Shown here: in pieces, positions 22,512-34,028 of the stretch
Layout: each line of letters begins with the position of its first letter
How positions within the stretch are numbered: the first letter of the stretch is position 1
NCBI GenBank assembly: GCA_013368325.1
Contig: JAACJK010000002.1
Span: forward strand, 930,001-994,000
DNA: 64,000 nt
Direction of reading: 5' to 3'
Source: Ephemerocybe angulata
Lineage: Eukaryota; Basidiomycota; Agaricomycetes; Agaricales; Psathyrellaceae
The notes under the pieces: generated by a model
What the model saw: the letters and a program-made list of their open reading frames with translations, nothing else
Told to the model about the DNA's origin: nothing
The model's database searches: none
Translations under genes and position numbers: made by a program

Positions 22512-22980
22512 GACCTTCTGCATTCTTCTAAGTCATTGGTTATGGAAGAGCTGGTCATACCTGGTAATGTGGGAAATGGTCTTCCCTAGGTGGAAAGATA
22601 TTCTGTTACCAGGGATAGACATTTCCATCCATGGTAAGGGATTTCTTTACCTAGGAATAGAATGTATGCCCTGGTAATACCGTCCCTTTACTTTTGGGTT
22701 GTCTTTTGATGCGTAATAGAAATTTGCTCCCTGGGTATAGTTCCAAAGAGGTCTGGTCATAGTTACGGAATACAGAATGCTCCTTGGACATAAATCTATG
22801 CCCTGGTAAAACATTGGTCAAGGGAACAGGTAATAGATTTCCATCCATGGTAAGGGATCTCTTTACCTAGGAATAGAATGTGTGCCCCGGTAATACTGTC
22901 CCTTTACTTTTGGCTTGTCTTTTGATACTTATTGGCAAGTATACTCTTTGGGAAATATATCCTCTTCCTGGGTAATGGTT

Positions 22981-23048
22981 CTGTGCCCAGAATAGGGTCA
23001 GGGTAAGGTCAATTCTGTGCCCAGAATAGGGTCAGGGTAAGGTCAATT
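22981..23048. repeat. 34-bp tandem duplication
   Basis: Two perfect copies starting CTGTGCCCAGAATAGGGTCA at 22981 and 23015. Confidence 0.9.
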
Positions 23049-23195
23049 ATACTGCTTTTCTTTTATCTGGGTATTAGTATAGTGCCATGGTAATGTTCTG
23101 AGAAAGAGTGAACTAAACTGGAAAGGATTTGGGAAAGAGAAGGAAAGGGTGAATTATTAGCCGAATCAACGTAATACAGTTGTGAGGGCTATAAA

Positions 23196-23570
23196 ATCGC
23201 CCCTGTATAGCACCGACTGATCCTCGGGCCAAAGTACCAAAAAAACGCAAAAGCGAAAAAAAAAAAACAGGGGTAGGACCCCGGACACCCCGTGACTGTG
23301 ACATTGATGGAGGAAATGATGTGGAAAAGGGGGAAAGGGTAGGGAAAATAGTAGGGGAAATTGGTCCATGGGAAGGAAAAAAGCCACCCTGGAAAGGGAA
23401 AGAATTGCATGGAAAAGGAAAGGAATGACCCTGGAAAATGCCAGGGTAATACGAACGGGGCAAGGAGGAAATATGGCTCTGGAAATGGCGGGAAATCCCT
23501 AACCTCTTGGGTACCTGGGAAAGAGAAATGTTTGTACCTAATAGGTTACTTTTCCTATGTGACTAAGGTG
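23196..23570 (-). repeat. KDZ transposon right terminal inverted repeat
   Basis: Reverse complement of 5457-5839. It ends GTGACTAAGGTG and is followed by the target duplication CGTGAAT. Confidence 0.9.
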
Positions 23571-23577
23571 CGTGAAT
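23571..23577. repeat. Right target-site duplication of the KDZ transposon
   Basis: CGTGAAT, matching 5450-5456. The sequence continues into the 3' part of the interrupted intron and its acceptor at 23620. Confidence 0.85.
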
Positions 23578-24054
23578 CTGCTGACCCTCCTTCAACACGA
23601 TGCTGACGCCGGTGACCCAGTATGACTGCCTGCGAGCACGCAAGGCGCTCGCGACCTTCGGCGATATCGAGAGGTTGGACTGAGACGTGCAGGCCGAGTT
23701 GGCGATCTTCGTGCATCGCATGTCCTTCGCGCATGTGAGCCGAGCCCCGGTCGACGAACGAGAGGAGGCTCGTGTCCTCGCCGTCGAGCTAATGGACAAG
23801 CCGACGATGACCGAGATCATCAGGCAAGCCAGGCCAGACATCGACGACATCAACCTGGCGGACGAGCTGCACATGTTGTTTCGCTGGGCCGACCGATACG
23901 CGCCGTACGCCGAGAGGATGGAGGAAAGGGGAATGGAGATCGACGGAGGAGAGGAAGACAACTATTTTGGACGAAGGATGACGAGGGGAGTGTGCTTGGA
24001 GTTCGAAGAGCTCGACGCTCGCTTCAGAGCCGGCAATTTTGAGTATCCCGACGC

Positions 24055-27000
24055 CTAGATAGACTTGTCGTCGAGTAGAGGTTCGCGGTCCCGTGTGTGT
24101 AACTCCAGTTCGTGCGGCTCGAGGTCGGTGAACGAAGATATGGGGATTTTCTTGATGTCCCGCGCGTGATATGAAAGGAGGCGATACGCAGCGTAACGTA
24201 GACGTGAGACGGCGCCGTCGCGCTCGGCGAGGATGTACGAGCCGCCGGTGGTACGCTTGACGACGATGAGGGGACCGTGATAGCGAGGCTTGGCCTTGGA
24301 GCCGACTGACGAATCGAACTTGGAGTTTCGGACAAGGACGAGGGTACCTGGGGCGAAGTTGAAGTCCCTGATGGTCACCCTGAACTTCTCCTCGTACTGG
24401 CGAGCCGATGCGAGGCGAGACTTGAGGAGGAGGTCGCGAACACGCTCGAGATCTTCCTGGCAACGTTGAAGGGCGACAGCACGCTGTGCAATGAGGTCGG
24501 AGGTCGACACGAGAGAGGTCTGAGCTGGCACAAGGAGAGTCGCCTCTGCGAAGTCGAAGGGGAGGACGGGCTCGACGCCATGAGCGATGTAGTAGGGCGA
24601 GTAGCCCGTCGACTTCTGTATCGTAACCCGCTCTGCCCAGAAGACCGAATGCGCGACGAGAGGCCAGTCCTGCTCGCGTCCGTTGGTCGCCTTCATGAGT
24701 GCTTCACGAACGTCGTAGTGGCGACGCTCGACAGGACCGTTAGCTTGCGAGTTGTATGGTGAGATCCGAATGTTGGTGACGCCGTATCGATCCTTCAGGT
24801 AGTCGAGAGCTGCGACGTACGGTTTGCCGTTGTCAGTTACGAGTTCATCCACCATCCCGTAGCGACACAAGATATCCTCAAATATGAACGTTGCTATCGC
24901 GCGAGCGTTTTCGGCATGAAGCATACGCCATTCGGGGTAGGAAGAGAGCGAGCAGCGGGCGTGAACGATGCCGATGAAGCCATGCGAAGCGGGGAGGAAC
25001 ATCGTATCGATGTAGAACTTGCGAAGCGGGGAGGAACATCGTATCGATGTAGAACTTGCGAAAGAGGGAGAACGGAGTAGCGACGGTCGGAGGGATGTGA
25101 ACGCGAGTGGTGTTGCGGACTTGACACTCGTGGCACGTCTGGACGTACCACTTGACGTCCTCGATGAGGAACGGCCACCAGAATCGTAGCAGTAGACGCT
25201 GCGAGAGGGCGAACACGCCCTTGTGACCGAGTGCGTCGTGCGCTTCTTGCAGGATGGCGAGGCGACGAATATGCGGGACGTAGAGTTGGTGCCGCTTGTG
25301 GCGGTTACGACGGAACAGGCGGTCGTCGAGAATAAAGAAGTCGAGGGCGTAGCGAATGAACCGTTCGAGGTCCTTGCCCGAGTATCCTACGGGGTGTTCT
25401 AAAGTGCGAAGATAGTGCTGGACGAGTCCGATAAGGTGGTCCTTCTCCTGGGCTTTTGCTGAGCGGGGAGGTTTGGACTCGATGACCGAGGTAGGCGTCG
25501 AGACGGCGAGAGACAGGTGTGGCGAGCTGAGGGCAGACTGAAACGAGACGGGTACTGACGGACTGACGGGTGAGGCTGCGGCTGACGGGACGACTTGACT
25601 GAAACGGGACTCTTTGCTCGGCGCGGACGGGTGGACGACTAGGAGGCACCACAACGCTTCAGTGAGCATGCGGGGCTGGGTATATTGCGCTGACGGGCTC
25701 GAGCGCGAAACTGGGGTTGACGAGACGATGGGATGGCGATCCCAGTTGAGTAGCTCGATGGAAAACGCATTGGCGGAGTCGATCCAACCTTCATAGTCGT
25801 CGTCGTCGTAAGAGGGGTCCTCGGGAGCGCGGGCACGACGAGATAGCCCGTCCGCAGCGGTATGGTCCTTCGCCGGGACATGTCGAAGCACGAAGTCAAA
25901 GAGGAGAATCCCTGCGATCCACCTGTTAATGGTCGCGTTCGGCTGGATGTCGGGGTTGTTGATCATCCCCTTGATGTACCGGGCATCGACTTCGACCACG
26001 AGATTCCTGACGCCGATAATATACGTACGAACGTCTCGAAGGGCTCGGAATAGGCCAAAGAGTTCGATCTTCGACTGCGAGTAGCGACGTTCGACCTCGT
26101 TCCAGGTGATGGAACCGAACCGCGAAGGGTATCGAAGCGCGTCTCCCCCGATTTGGGAAAGCACATACCCTACGGCGATAACTGACGAGTCCACGGCAAG
26201 GATCACTTCACCGCCTGAGTCGTAGTCGATAGGGCGAATCGCTGGGGACGTCGTGACGAGGTGCTTCATGGTCTCCATAGCCTGGAGTTCACTTGTCCCG
26301 AACTCAAACGGCGCGTCGGTCTTGCGGCGGCGGGTGAGCTTGACGAGAGGTTCGGCGTGCTTCGCGAAGTCCTGAATGAACATTCGCATCGTGCCGATGG
26401 TACCGAGAAAGCCGCGGATGCTGGTGAGGTCGGTAGGGATCGGCCAGTCCCGAATCTTCTGAACGCGATCGGGAAGGGGGCGACGACCTTCGTACGTACA
26501 CAGGTGACCAACGATGACGGCCTCTGGTACACAGATGTACGCCTTCGGTCCTGAGAATGTCCCTCCAGCCTTTCCGACCTTCCAGACAACGCGCAGAACA
26601 TCCTTCATGTGTTCCCAGACGAAACGACGGATGCCGGGGTTACCTGGAATGGTTTCGTACCCGCCTCCTTCAAGCTCGTAACGCGTAGCGGGACCTCGAA
26701 CCGGGACGTCATCGATGAACGGCATGGTGACATGAGGAATCTCGTCCTGAAGAAGGAACGTGAGGTCGCCGTGCTGAACCTGCTGGGAATTGGTGTAACC
26801 CATGGGTATGCGAGTGAGCCGGAAGGTACCAAGTGGGGTCTGGAACGTCGTGAGATCGCGAGAATCGGGGTGAAGCGACCGCTGGTCGAAACCGACGAAG
26901 AGATCGAGAACTGAGTAGCAGGCGTGACCGGTGAACGATTCGGCATAGGGTTCGACAATGGGAGGGACGGCGGAATCTTTGATAGTGACGGCGTTGAGGG

Positions 27001-27886
27001 GCTGGAGGTTGTGTACGATGCGGAGCGACTTCCCGTCTTTCTTGAGGACCCAGAACCACTGCGAGCGGTAGGCGGCGTTGGAGGGCTCGATGGTACCGGC
27101 AGCCTGCTTCGCCTTGATGATGTCGATGATTTTGGAGTAGAGACCGGGCGGGATGGGGATGTTCTTGAATATCCAGACGTCGTGGTCGGTCGTCAGGATC
27201 TGCACGGGGGGGAAGTACTCATCCGAGAATATACCTTTTTCACTCTCATCCCACGCGAACGACGACTCGCAGTTGACGAAAAACCAATCTATTAGCTTCT
27301 CCTCTTCTGTCGTAAGAAAACCATCCTTGTTTAATCCCATCGCGTCTCTCCTCTCCTGTGTATAACGCTGACCGGGAACGAAGTCGGGAGGGTGCGTTGG
27401 AAGATCGGGCATGTCGACGAGAGGGTCTCGGGGAACGGTACGTTCAATTCGGAACTGGGGAGGCAGAGCGGCGGAGACGGGTTTGACACGATTCGCGACC
27501 TTCTTGTATTTGAAGGTCTCGACGTACTTTTGGGATTCGAACTCGGCCTGAGGATATGATCCATCGGCGTCAGGTTCGAGCGATATCTCGGTGATCGAGA
27601 CGGCGTGCTCACGCACGTAATTTTGCCCAGATTTATCCTCGAGGGTGGCGAGCAGGTTTTGCGAGACAGTGGAGTGAGAAAGAACAGAGTTATAAAACGA
27701 AGCAGATGGAGGAGAGGAACGAGACGAGGCAGGAGACGAAGAAAACGATGAAGAGAAACTGGGAAGAGACGAAACGGGATTGAGAGGAGACGGAGACGGG
27801 GCAGCCGGGGCACCATGGGTGCTATGGCTCGGCGTAGGGGCTGCTGTGGGCGCCGAGTCGATGGGAGGGTCCCCGACTACACTCAA
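24055..27886 (-). pseudogene. pol: Gypsy-1 pol: reverse transcriptase, RNase H, integrase (frameshifted)
   Basis: Read on the minus strand. The reverse transcriptase has the active-site box F-I-D-D (near residue 390) inside F-I-D-D-V-P-V-R-G-P. RNase H (A-V-D-S-S, then E-V-D-A-R-Y-I-K-G-M and A-A-D-G-L-S-R) and the integrase H2C2 finger (A-H-D-A-L-G-H ... C-H-E-C) follow. The integrase core continues in another frame (first Asp region lost near the break, T-D-N-G-K-P, then E in P-V-E-R-R-H). The break is a 37-bp tandem duplication at 24983-25056; 37 is not a multiple of three. The frame begins at a TTG overlapping the gag-protease stop, so expression probably needed a -1 frameshift or reinitiation. 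The element could not make a whole integrase now. Confidence 0.88.
24983..25056. repeat. 37-bp tandem duplication in Gypsy-1 integrase
   Basis: The segment beginning TGCGAAGCGGGGAGGAACAT occurs at 24983 and again at 25020. It shifts the reading frame between the H2C2 finger and the catalytic core. Confidence 0.9.
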
Positions 27887-27892
27887 AAATCC
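27881..27892 (-). other. Candidate -1 frameshift site, Gypsy-1 gag-pro/pol
   Basis: Minus strand GGATTTTTGAG: the gag-protease frame ends GAT TTT TGA while the pol frame reads TTT TTG AGT. The frames overlap by four bases and the T run would allow a -1 slip. The same GGATTTTTGA sequence occurs at an ORF junction of Gypsy-2 (48640). Confidence 0.55.
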
Positions 27893-30624
27893 ACCGCAAC
27901 GCGATGGAGAGCTTCACCACGCGCCTTCGTCGGCACAGTGATAACCGCTCGAGTCTGGGGGTCGGTGAGCGTGATGGTACCCGAGCCGTCTCTGTGGTGC
28001 TGCATCTGGGCCTGAGCGAGAACGTGGAACGGCCGACCGAGTAGCATCTCGTATCCGGCCTCCTCGACTACCTGCACCTGCAAACGAAACTCGCAGGTGC
28101 CGATCCTGACTCGCAGGTCCGGGATCACGCCCAGGGTGCGCGACGTAGAGCCGTTCGCCGACTCCATGACCATCGTATGGTCCGAGCGAAGGGGCAGGCC
28201 GAGCCGCTCCCAGATATCGCGTCTCAAACCGATGATTTGCGAGCCCTCGTCGAGAATCGCGTGCACTTTAACTTTTCCATCCAGATCGAGCTCGAGCGTG
28301 CGCAAAGTCTCCGTATGGTTCGCGACGGTCGCCTTGGCCTCCTGCTGCTTGAGGTTCTGCAGCAGCACGGACATGATACCATCCGCTATGTCGTCGACGT
28401 CGTGCTCGACTGTCGCCACGTATGACTTGGGCTGAACGGCGCCCTCCAGCGGAACCTTCTTAGTGGTAACGAGCTCGCGCACGGCCTTGCGAAGATCTGG
28501 CGCTACGCCGAGCAGCTCGCGAACAGAGAGGGAGACGGGGGAATCGAGGCTACGTTCAGCAAGGGAAGCAGTGCGAGCGGGGTCCTCGATGGGCGTAACG
28601 AAACGGAATTGAGGTGGGGCCACGGCGTTCGGGTGGATATACTTCGACGGTGGGGGCTGTGTGACGGCTTCGGCGATGGGCGCTTGATTTAATTTCGGCG
28701 GCGCTTGCGGCGATAAAGACTGATTGGTCTTGAGTGCGGGGTTCGAGGTCTTCTCCTCAACGTTCTTCGACATGCTTCGGGTTGCTGGTCGTGAGGCACG
28801 CCTGGCGGCTTCGATCTTCATCGTCAACGCAGCATGCGTGGCCTCGAGGATGGGTAGGTCATCCGGGCTCACGCCATACTCGTTCTCTTCCCCGTCGACC
28901 CGCCCATACGGGGTCGACGTCGCCATCGGCAACTCGAACTCTGGCTGTGTCTTGCTCGTCGACTCTTCGTTGTTCTGGTTTTGCTGGACGTGGTTGACTT
29001 CGACTACGCGCAGGATGTTGGACTGGATTTGGCTCGAGGTAGGGATCGCGTTGGAGCCTGTGGCAGGAGTCATGGGCGTGGTTCGAGATAGAGGCGAGGG
29101 GCGATTACGATGCCAATCCTCGACGAGAGCGCCGATCGTTCGTCCGTATCGAGGACCGATCATGCTTCCGTCTGGGAGTACAAACCTGGTAGGGTCAGCC
29201 GGCGATCGCATAATCATACCCTTGGCCTCATACTCGGCCCGTTTGGGACAGGTCCGCGACCAGTGGTTGTCTGAGGCGCACCACACGCATCCTTGGATCG
29301 GCTGGTACCCCTGGTTCTGGAACCGTGGGCCCGGAGGTCCTCTCTGTCCGCCCGCCATGTTGGCGAACGATTCTACGGTCGCCGTGAGCATAGTCGACAG
29401 TGCGGTCTCGAGTCGGTTGGCTAGTTTGTCGACAGGATCGGGCGCGAGGAGGTTCGAGGCGTCGTAGGTCGGACGAGGAGGAGGGAGACGAGGTTCTACG
29501 ACCGGGGGCAACGCAGAAGGCGGCGGAAGCGGCTGGTACGTCGTTCTAACAGGTACGGCGTATGCGTCGACTGACGAGACTGCTAGGACAATGTTTATGG
29601 CGTCGACGATGTCGGATACGGGGAATGGGTCGTCCGGGTGATGAGAAGGCTTCACGGCTCGCAGCTGGGAGTGAATCTGGTTGCGGAGGTCGAGGTGGAA
29701 GGCGTTCAGGAGGAGACGAGACGCCTCACGGCTCGATAGACGACTGTTGGTCTCAAGGTATGTCGCAATGGTGTAAAACTTCCGGTAGAAGTCGCTGAAG
29801 TCGTCCCGAGATACCGCGTTTCTCGACGCGAAGGTCTCGCAGGCACGCTCGAGGTCTGAGACCGTGTACCTTCATTCTTGGTCGGCGCTGGCGTAAAACT
29901 TAGCGATCGTGCTCTTGAAGGTCGGCCAGGTGATATCCTTCGTGGTTCCAACGCTCTTCCACAGCTCGTAATCGACTGCAGGTGCGTAGTCCATGACGCG
30001 GGCGATCCACTGACGATCTTCTAGACCCGCAGCGATCGCGACGGTCTCGAAGTCGCGGAAGAACTGGGAAAGATAGGCGCCGTGGCCGTCGAACTTCGGG
30101 GCTCGGCGTTCGTTGCGCAGCGGCATGGCTTGGAAGTACGCCTGCGATGCAGAGCAGTTTTTGTCTTCACCGGGCATCGTGCTGACGGGCTTTTCTTCGG
30201 GTTCGGGGGTTTTCTTGTCAGATAGCGAGGACGATGACGACCAGTAGGCCGAGCGGAGACCAGGAGCTTGGGAGCCCTCGGGTAGAGACGTCGAGAATGC
30301 AGGACGGGGCTTTAGCGGTGTGTCGCGTCCGACTCTGCGAAGCGCAGCGAGCTGAGATGCCGAACGAGGAGGGGTAGACGGTGGTACGAGATCCGATGCG
30401 GGCTCGTCCTTGACTGGCGGCGGGGTGGGAGTAAACAACTCCGAGATGTCGAGGTCGGGGACGGTAGAGTGACGAGAGAGCACAGGGCGCCCAGAGATAG
30501 GGCCGAGAAAGTCCTGGATAGAGGAGGGGGTACGACGATGTGGGGAGGGTAGTCTGACTACCCTCAGATGCGTAAGCACCGAGCGCGGGCCAACGTCGAG
30601 CCGCCCGCTTTCCCGATTAGGCAA
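27883..30624 (-). pseudogene. gag: Gypsy-1 gag-protease polyprotein (one in-frame stop)
   Basis: A single frame from 30624 to 27883 is interrupted only by a TGA at 29872-29874. Downstream coding continues in the same frame (T-V-S-D-L-E-R-A-C-E). Features: proline/serine-rich N-terminus, capsid-like region (F-D-G-H-G-A-Y-L-S-Q-F-F), zinc knuckle C-V-W-C-A-S-D-N-H-W-S-R-T-C (CX2CX4HX4C), long charged linker, then a retropepsin-like domain with I-L-D-E-G-S-Q-I and L-L-G-R-P-F. The stop could be a CGA-to-TGA transition. The protease signature D-E-G-S differs from the more usual D-T/S-G and is shared with Gypsy-2. Confidence 0.85.
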
Positions 30625-31039
30625 GCGCTCGGACGATTAGGCGCCCAACGCTCCACCTCTCGCGTGGTCGATCCCGACCACCCTCGTTTCCCTGAGCATT
30701 TTCTCCTCATTTTACTCCGTAGCACGCCATCCTTCGGGACTCCTCGTACCGTTTTCTTCCGTAGTCGATCCCTCCTTTCTCGTATAAAAGGCTTCCTGAT
30801 TAGGTAGTCACCCCTTCGTGTTCGTTCCCCCGTCGCATCGGGTTCTCGTTCGGTTTCTCTTGTTTCTCTCTCTCTCGATCTCTCTGTCTCCTCGTACGCA
30901 TCTCATCATCAATCTATTCGTTTCTGTCTACGCATTTGTGTGGCTACGTGAGTCGCTTGCCTAGCCATCGTCCCGATCCTCCCTCCGCACTCGCGCTGTT
31001 TGTCAGCACTACAACGAGAAGCCAGTGTGCTTTAGCTCC

Positions 31040-31056
31040 CCTCGCGGTGGGCTCCA
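31040..31056 (-). other. Gypsy-1 primer-binding site
   Basis: Four bases inside the 5' LTR the minus strand reads TGGAGCCCACCGCGAGG. It starts with TGG, as expected for pairing with a tRNA 3'-CCA end. I cannot name the tRNA without a search. Confidence 0.6.
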
Positions 31057-31060
31057 AATT

Positions 31061-32290
31061 TGTAGTGACGACGGGTCACGCGAGTGCGGAGGAGCAGTGG
31101 ACAGAGGCTTCGATCGGTGTACGCTGATGCGAAGTGCGGAGAAAAGACACAAACGATGACAATCGTTTGCAACCAAACCAACCACACAAACACAAAGGCT
31201 GAGTTCGTTGGAAGAGAGCGGCGTGGCCAGAGGGTACAATTCTCGATGGTTACACACCACACAAAACCAACTCCAAGAAGAGACTACGCTCGTGAGAGGC
31301 GTAGGCAAGTCTATTTAACTAAGCGGACTGAGGAAGTAGTATGTCTCGACTCAGTAAGCAAAGTGTTCCAGTTTCCGTTTCACGAATCCTCAAAAGCCGA
31401 CGCGGCGTAATGAAAGAGACACAAAGTACGATTGAGAGAGAGAGATTAAATCTGAAGTATACAAGCTAGAGAAACTAAGTGCTACGCGGTTTTACTTTTA
31501 TAGTGTGACCCCCTTGGTCACAGTCACGCCGCCTACGATTTTCCTTCAATTTTCTAGGGTGCTAAGTCGTGCGGTCGCGAGGCTTGAGTCGGTTGTTGCT
31601 TGGTTTCGCGCTAAGTTGGACCCGGCGCAGCATGCCGAGGATGCCGCTCCGTTATTGATGACCCTGTTTTCCTTTTATAGTGACGCGGGCTTATCCCTCT
31701 CGCGCTTGGACTCTCCGTTGTGGAGCTCCCTTGCATTTCGAGGGACTCACCCCTGTTATTCCTGTTATCCTTTTTCCGTGTGTGGTCGGACAGCCTTGGG
31801 CTGACGAGACCGCCTCGCGTGAAACGTCTAAGTCTGAAGCCGCCCGTGCCGAGTTTCGGGTTTTGCCGACGCGGTCGGAAAACTCCGAGTGCCGCGAGTG
31901 CCGTTGCTCCTGCTGCCTGGTATCCCTGCGCTGCCTTGCCTTTCCTTGCTCGATTGAGCGGGGATCCTTTGTTTGAGAATTCAGACGGCCTGACTCGCTA
32001 TCCGACTCGCCAGGTGTGGTACCCTTGGGTGGCGAGGAGGGGTTGTTGTTGCTGGCGCCCTAAGTGTTTCGCTCGCACCAGGACTCTAAGACCTTTCGTA
32101 CACGACTTGTCAAACCGCTCAGTCACCCTGAGGCAGTTTCAGTACTAATCCGCCTTACTAGTGATCACCAGTGTCCCCTACTCAAGCGGCGTCTGAAGTG
32201 CTCCCTTTTGTCTGAACCCAGGTTCTGATCTTGGAGGCCAATGTAAGCGGTGTAGTGCTTAGTGCTCGAGTCGGTGCTACGACCTTTACA
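31061..32290 (-). repeat. Gypsy-1 5' LTR (about 1230 bp)
   Basis: Starts TGTAGTGACGACGGGTCACG and ends TACGACCTTTACA on the plus strand, like the 414-bp LTR at 4532, but the interiors are unalike. TATA-like TTTATAG runs occur near 31497 and 31675. The right border is less certain than the left. A hairpin TACGACCGTA/TACGGTCGTA lies just outside at 32293-32330. Confidence 0.6.
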
Positions 32291-33028
32291 CATACGACCG
32301 TAAAACCGCGAAAATAGTCTACGGTCGTATCATCTCCCCCAAACTAGGTCTCGACTGTCCCCAGTCAGACGTGCAGCGTGCGCGGTTTCCATTTCCAGCC
32401 TGATTTGGCGCGGCGGCCGAACAACTGCTCCCGCTTCCTCGGCTACCGACGCGCGCTTGTTTCGCCCGGGCGCTTAGCTTTCTGCTTCTTTCCTAATTTC
32501 GCAAGTCCCATTTAGCCGGCGCGAGTGATTCTGCCAGAACCGCTCAAGCCCAACTTCTGTTTCCCTGCTAATTTGGCCAGCGTGGCTCGGAAAGAAGCGG
32601 GTCTGGTGTTTAAACACGTCCCCGGCTTCTTTCCTAGTTCGAGGCGGTTTAAGCGCCTTGTTTCGAACTCTCGTCGAACCCTTCCCCCTTAGCGCTCTTC
32701 TTACCCAGTTCGTGGCTTCGAAACATACGCCGTTCCATGTCAGAGTTGGCTCCGACATGAGAGGTTCTTCCTTTTCCATTCTGGTTCCTACGCAGCGTCG
32801 GTTCTTATGTCGCCGTTTCGAACGAGGGTCGAACTCGCCGTTTAGCGCGCTTCTTTCCAAGTTCCGGCTAGACATACAGGCCGCTTCTTTCTTGCCATAG
32901 GTATGTTTCCTAGTTCCTCTTCCTTTTGAGCTGCTTATTGCGATCCCATCGCGATGAGGCTTGGTAGAGGAGGGGCGAAAGCTACAAAAGCCGTTTCAAA
33001 GCGTGCGTTCAAGTCCAGTTTTCTCAAC
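32291..33028. other. Intergenic upstream region of gene A
   Basis: No gene is supported. The motif CTCCCCCAAACT followed within about 25 bp by CCCCAGTCAGA lies at 32334-32369. A similar block (CTCCCCCAAACT ... CCCCGGTCAGA) lies at 41500-41536 upstream of gene B, so it could be a shared promoter or LTR-derived element. Confidence 0.45.
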
Positions 33029-33415
33029 ATGGATTCTCTCGCAACCCGCTTCCCTACTCTCTACTCTGCCTCTCGCACCATCCAACCCTACTGCTGCACC
33101 GGAGGCGGCGGCATTCCACCTGGTAAGACCAATCGCAAGCGCGGCATCATGAAGCACCATCTTGAAAGCATGGTTCATGAGATGGTAAGTCCGTTTTCCT
33201 CTATTTACAGATCCCCGCTGACGCTGCTCCATGCTTTAGGCTGTAGCCGCTGCGGACTTCGATCTCAGGGAGGACCCCGTCTTCGAATGTTTCCGTCAGC
33301 ACGTCTCTCGCCTCTGGCTAGCACTTGATGGGGCGTCGTACTCGGACCGCCTGGCCCTACCCTTGTTCTGGTGGCTCGAAGCCAATCCCAGGCCCCAAGA
33401 GAGCTTCCTCGGGTT

Positions 33416-33420
33416 CCCAG
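33416..33420. repeat. Left target-site duplication of the copia element (CCCAG)
   Basis: Matches 39123-39127 directly after the right LTR. Confidence 0.95.
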
Positions 33421-33798
33421 TGTTAGAAGGCAATGCTTATGTTACCTTCATCATCATTTGATACATAGCTTTTCGACGCTTCTTTCATTTCATCATTCTA
33501 TCTGTCATTCTTTCATCATTCTATTCTATCAATCATTCCATCTATCATTCTATTGATGGTTGTCACTTTATTGTTCTATAGATAGATCGATCATTGTTCT
33601 CTGACTCTATTGTTCCGTAAATAGATCGATCATTGTTCTCATACAGTATATAGTCCACACTGTGAGCGGTTGAGTCCCCATCGAACTCTTCCCACTCACA
33701 GGTGCGTATCATGTATATGGTATAGTTATTACAAGCCTAATCGAACTCTTCCCACTCACAGACGTGGTCAGAACTTATCCAAACTTAACAGTTTGATA
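33421..33798 (+). repeat. Copia 5' LTR (378 bp)
   Basis: Ends are fixed by the target duplication and the primer-binding site. It includes short GATCGATCATTGTTCT repeats in its centre. Confidence 0.95.
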
Positions 33799-33810
33799 AG
33801 TTATGAGCCC
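33799..33810 (+). other. Copia primer-binding site, initiator-tRNA anticodon type
   Basis: AGTTATGAGCCC follows the LTR. Its complement contains GGGCTCATAA, the anticodon-loop sequence of initiator tRNA-Met. Priming from a half tRNA of this kind is established for Drosophila copia and yeast Ty5; assignment here is by sequence match. Confidence 0.7.
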
Positions 33811-34028
33811 CGGGCTCCTCTGATAAGCAACACTTGTTTTGTAATCAGACACCGCGTGTTATCGCTACCATTGCCCGTTACGATCACCATCCGACCTCAC
33901 CCTCGCTCCCCTCGCTATCTCGGAGTTATACTCCTCTTAGCATCATTCCACTATTCTTGTGGTGATTTTCGCCCAAGAGTGCTCCCCTCCATTACTCCCC
34001 TACTCGCTCTTCCACAAGTCCTCTCGCT

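Larger units (their letters stand above)
22180..23195. other. Right subterminal region of the KDZ transposon
   Basis: No gene is supported. It contains a 69-bp tandem duplication at 22374-22511, a 34-bp tandem duplication at 22981-23048, and a dispersed duplication (about 22620-22700 and 22830-22925). Repeated CCATGGTAA, CCCTGGTAA and TTACCAGGG motifs mirror those of the left subterminal region. Confidence 0.65.
5457..23570. mobile_element. KDZ-superfamily DNA transposon, 18.1 kb, apparently complete
   Basis: Ends are defined by a ~380-bp inverted repeat starting CACCTTAGTCAC and ending GTGACTAAGGTG. CGTGAAT lies directly outside both ends (5450-5456 and 23571-23577). Because the termini are palindromic with the flank, the shared direct repeat can be read as 7 to 9 bp (GCGTGAATC at most). 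Cargo: transposase and an 825-aa protein on the minus strand, and a 198-aa and a 1352-aa protein on the plus strand, the latter three around a divergent promoter region near 14.0-14.2 kb. All four genes have open, frame-consistent exon structures. Near-identical TIRs and intact genes imply recent mobility. Insertion is into an intron of the antisense gene of Gypsy-1. Confidence 0.9.
5261..24058 (+). pseudogene. Antisense gene within Gypsy-1, split by the KDZ transposon
   Basis: Exon 1 (5261-5446, 62 codons) ends in ATG followed by a GTGCGT donor. Exon 2 (23621-24058) follows a CCCAG acceptor. Without the transposon the intron is 53 bp (5447-5456 plus 23578-23620), a normal size here, and the phase matches. 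The protein would be about 207 aa with a charged C-terminal half (R-Q-A-R-P-D-I-D-D, then D-N-Y-F-G-R-R-M-T-R-G-V); I recognise no domain. A TGA at 23681-23683 interrupts exon 2. The stop codon overlaps the pol stop tail to tail in a shared CTAG at 24055-24058. It lies wholly between pol and the 3' LTR, so it is probably part of the retroelement and not a host gene. That is inference. Confidence 0.6.
4532..32290 (-). mobile_element. Gypsy-1: Ty3/gypsy LTR retrotransposon, nested host of the KDZ transposon
   Basis: Order read on the minus strand: 5' LTR (32290-31061), primer-binding site, gag-protease ORF (30624-27883), pol ORF (27886-24055), a region holding an antisense gene, polypurine tract, and 3' LTR (4945-4532). 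The 18.1-kb KDZ element at 5457-23570 is inserted between pol and the 3' LTR; removing it leaves about 9.6 kb. The element is defective. It has an in-frame TGA in gag and a 37-bp tandem duplication that breaks the integrase frame. The two LTRs differ strongly in length (414 and 1230 bp) and share only their ends. The flanking 5-mers (GCCAG left, CATAC right) do not match, so I cannot show a target duplication. Confidence 0.8.
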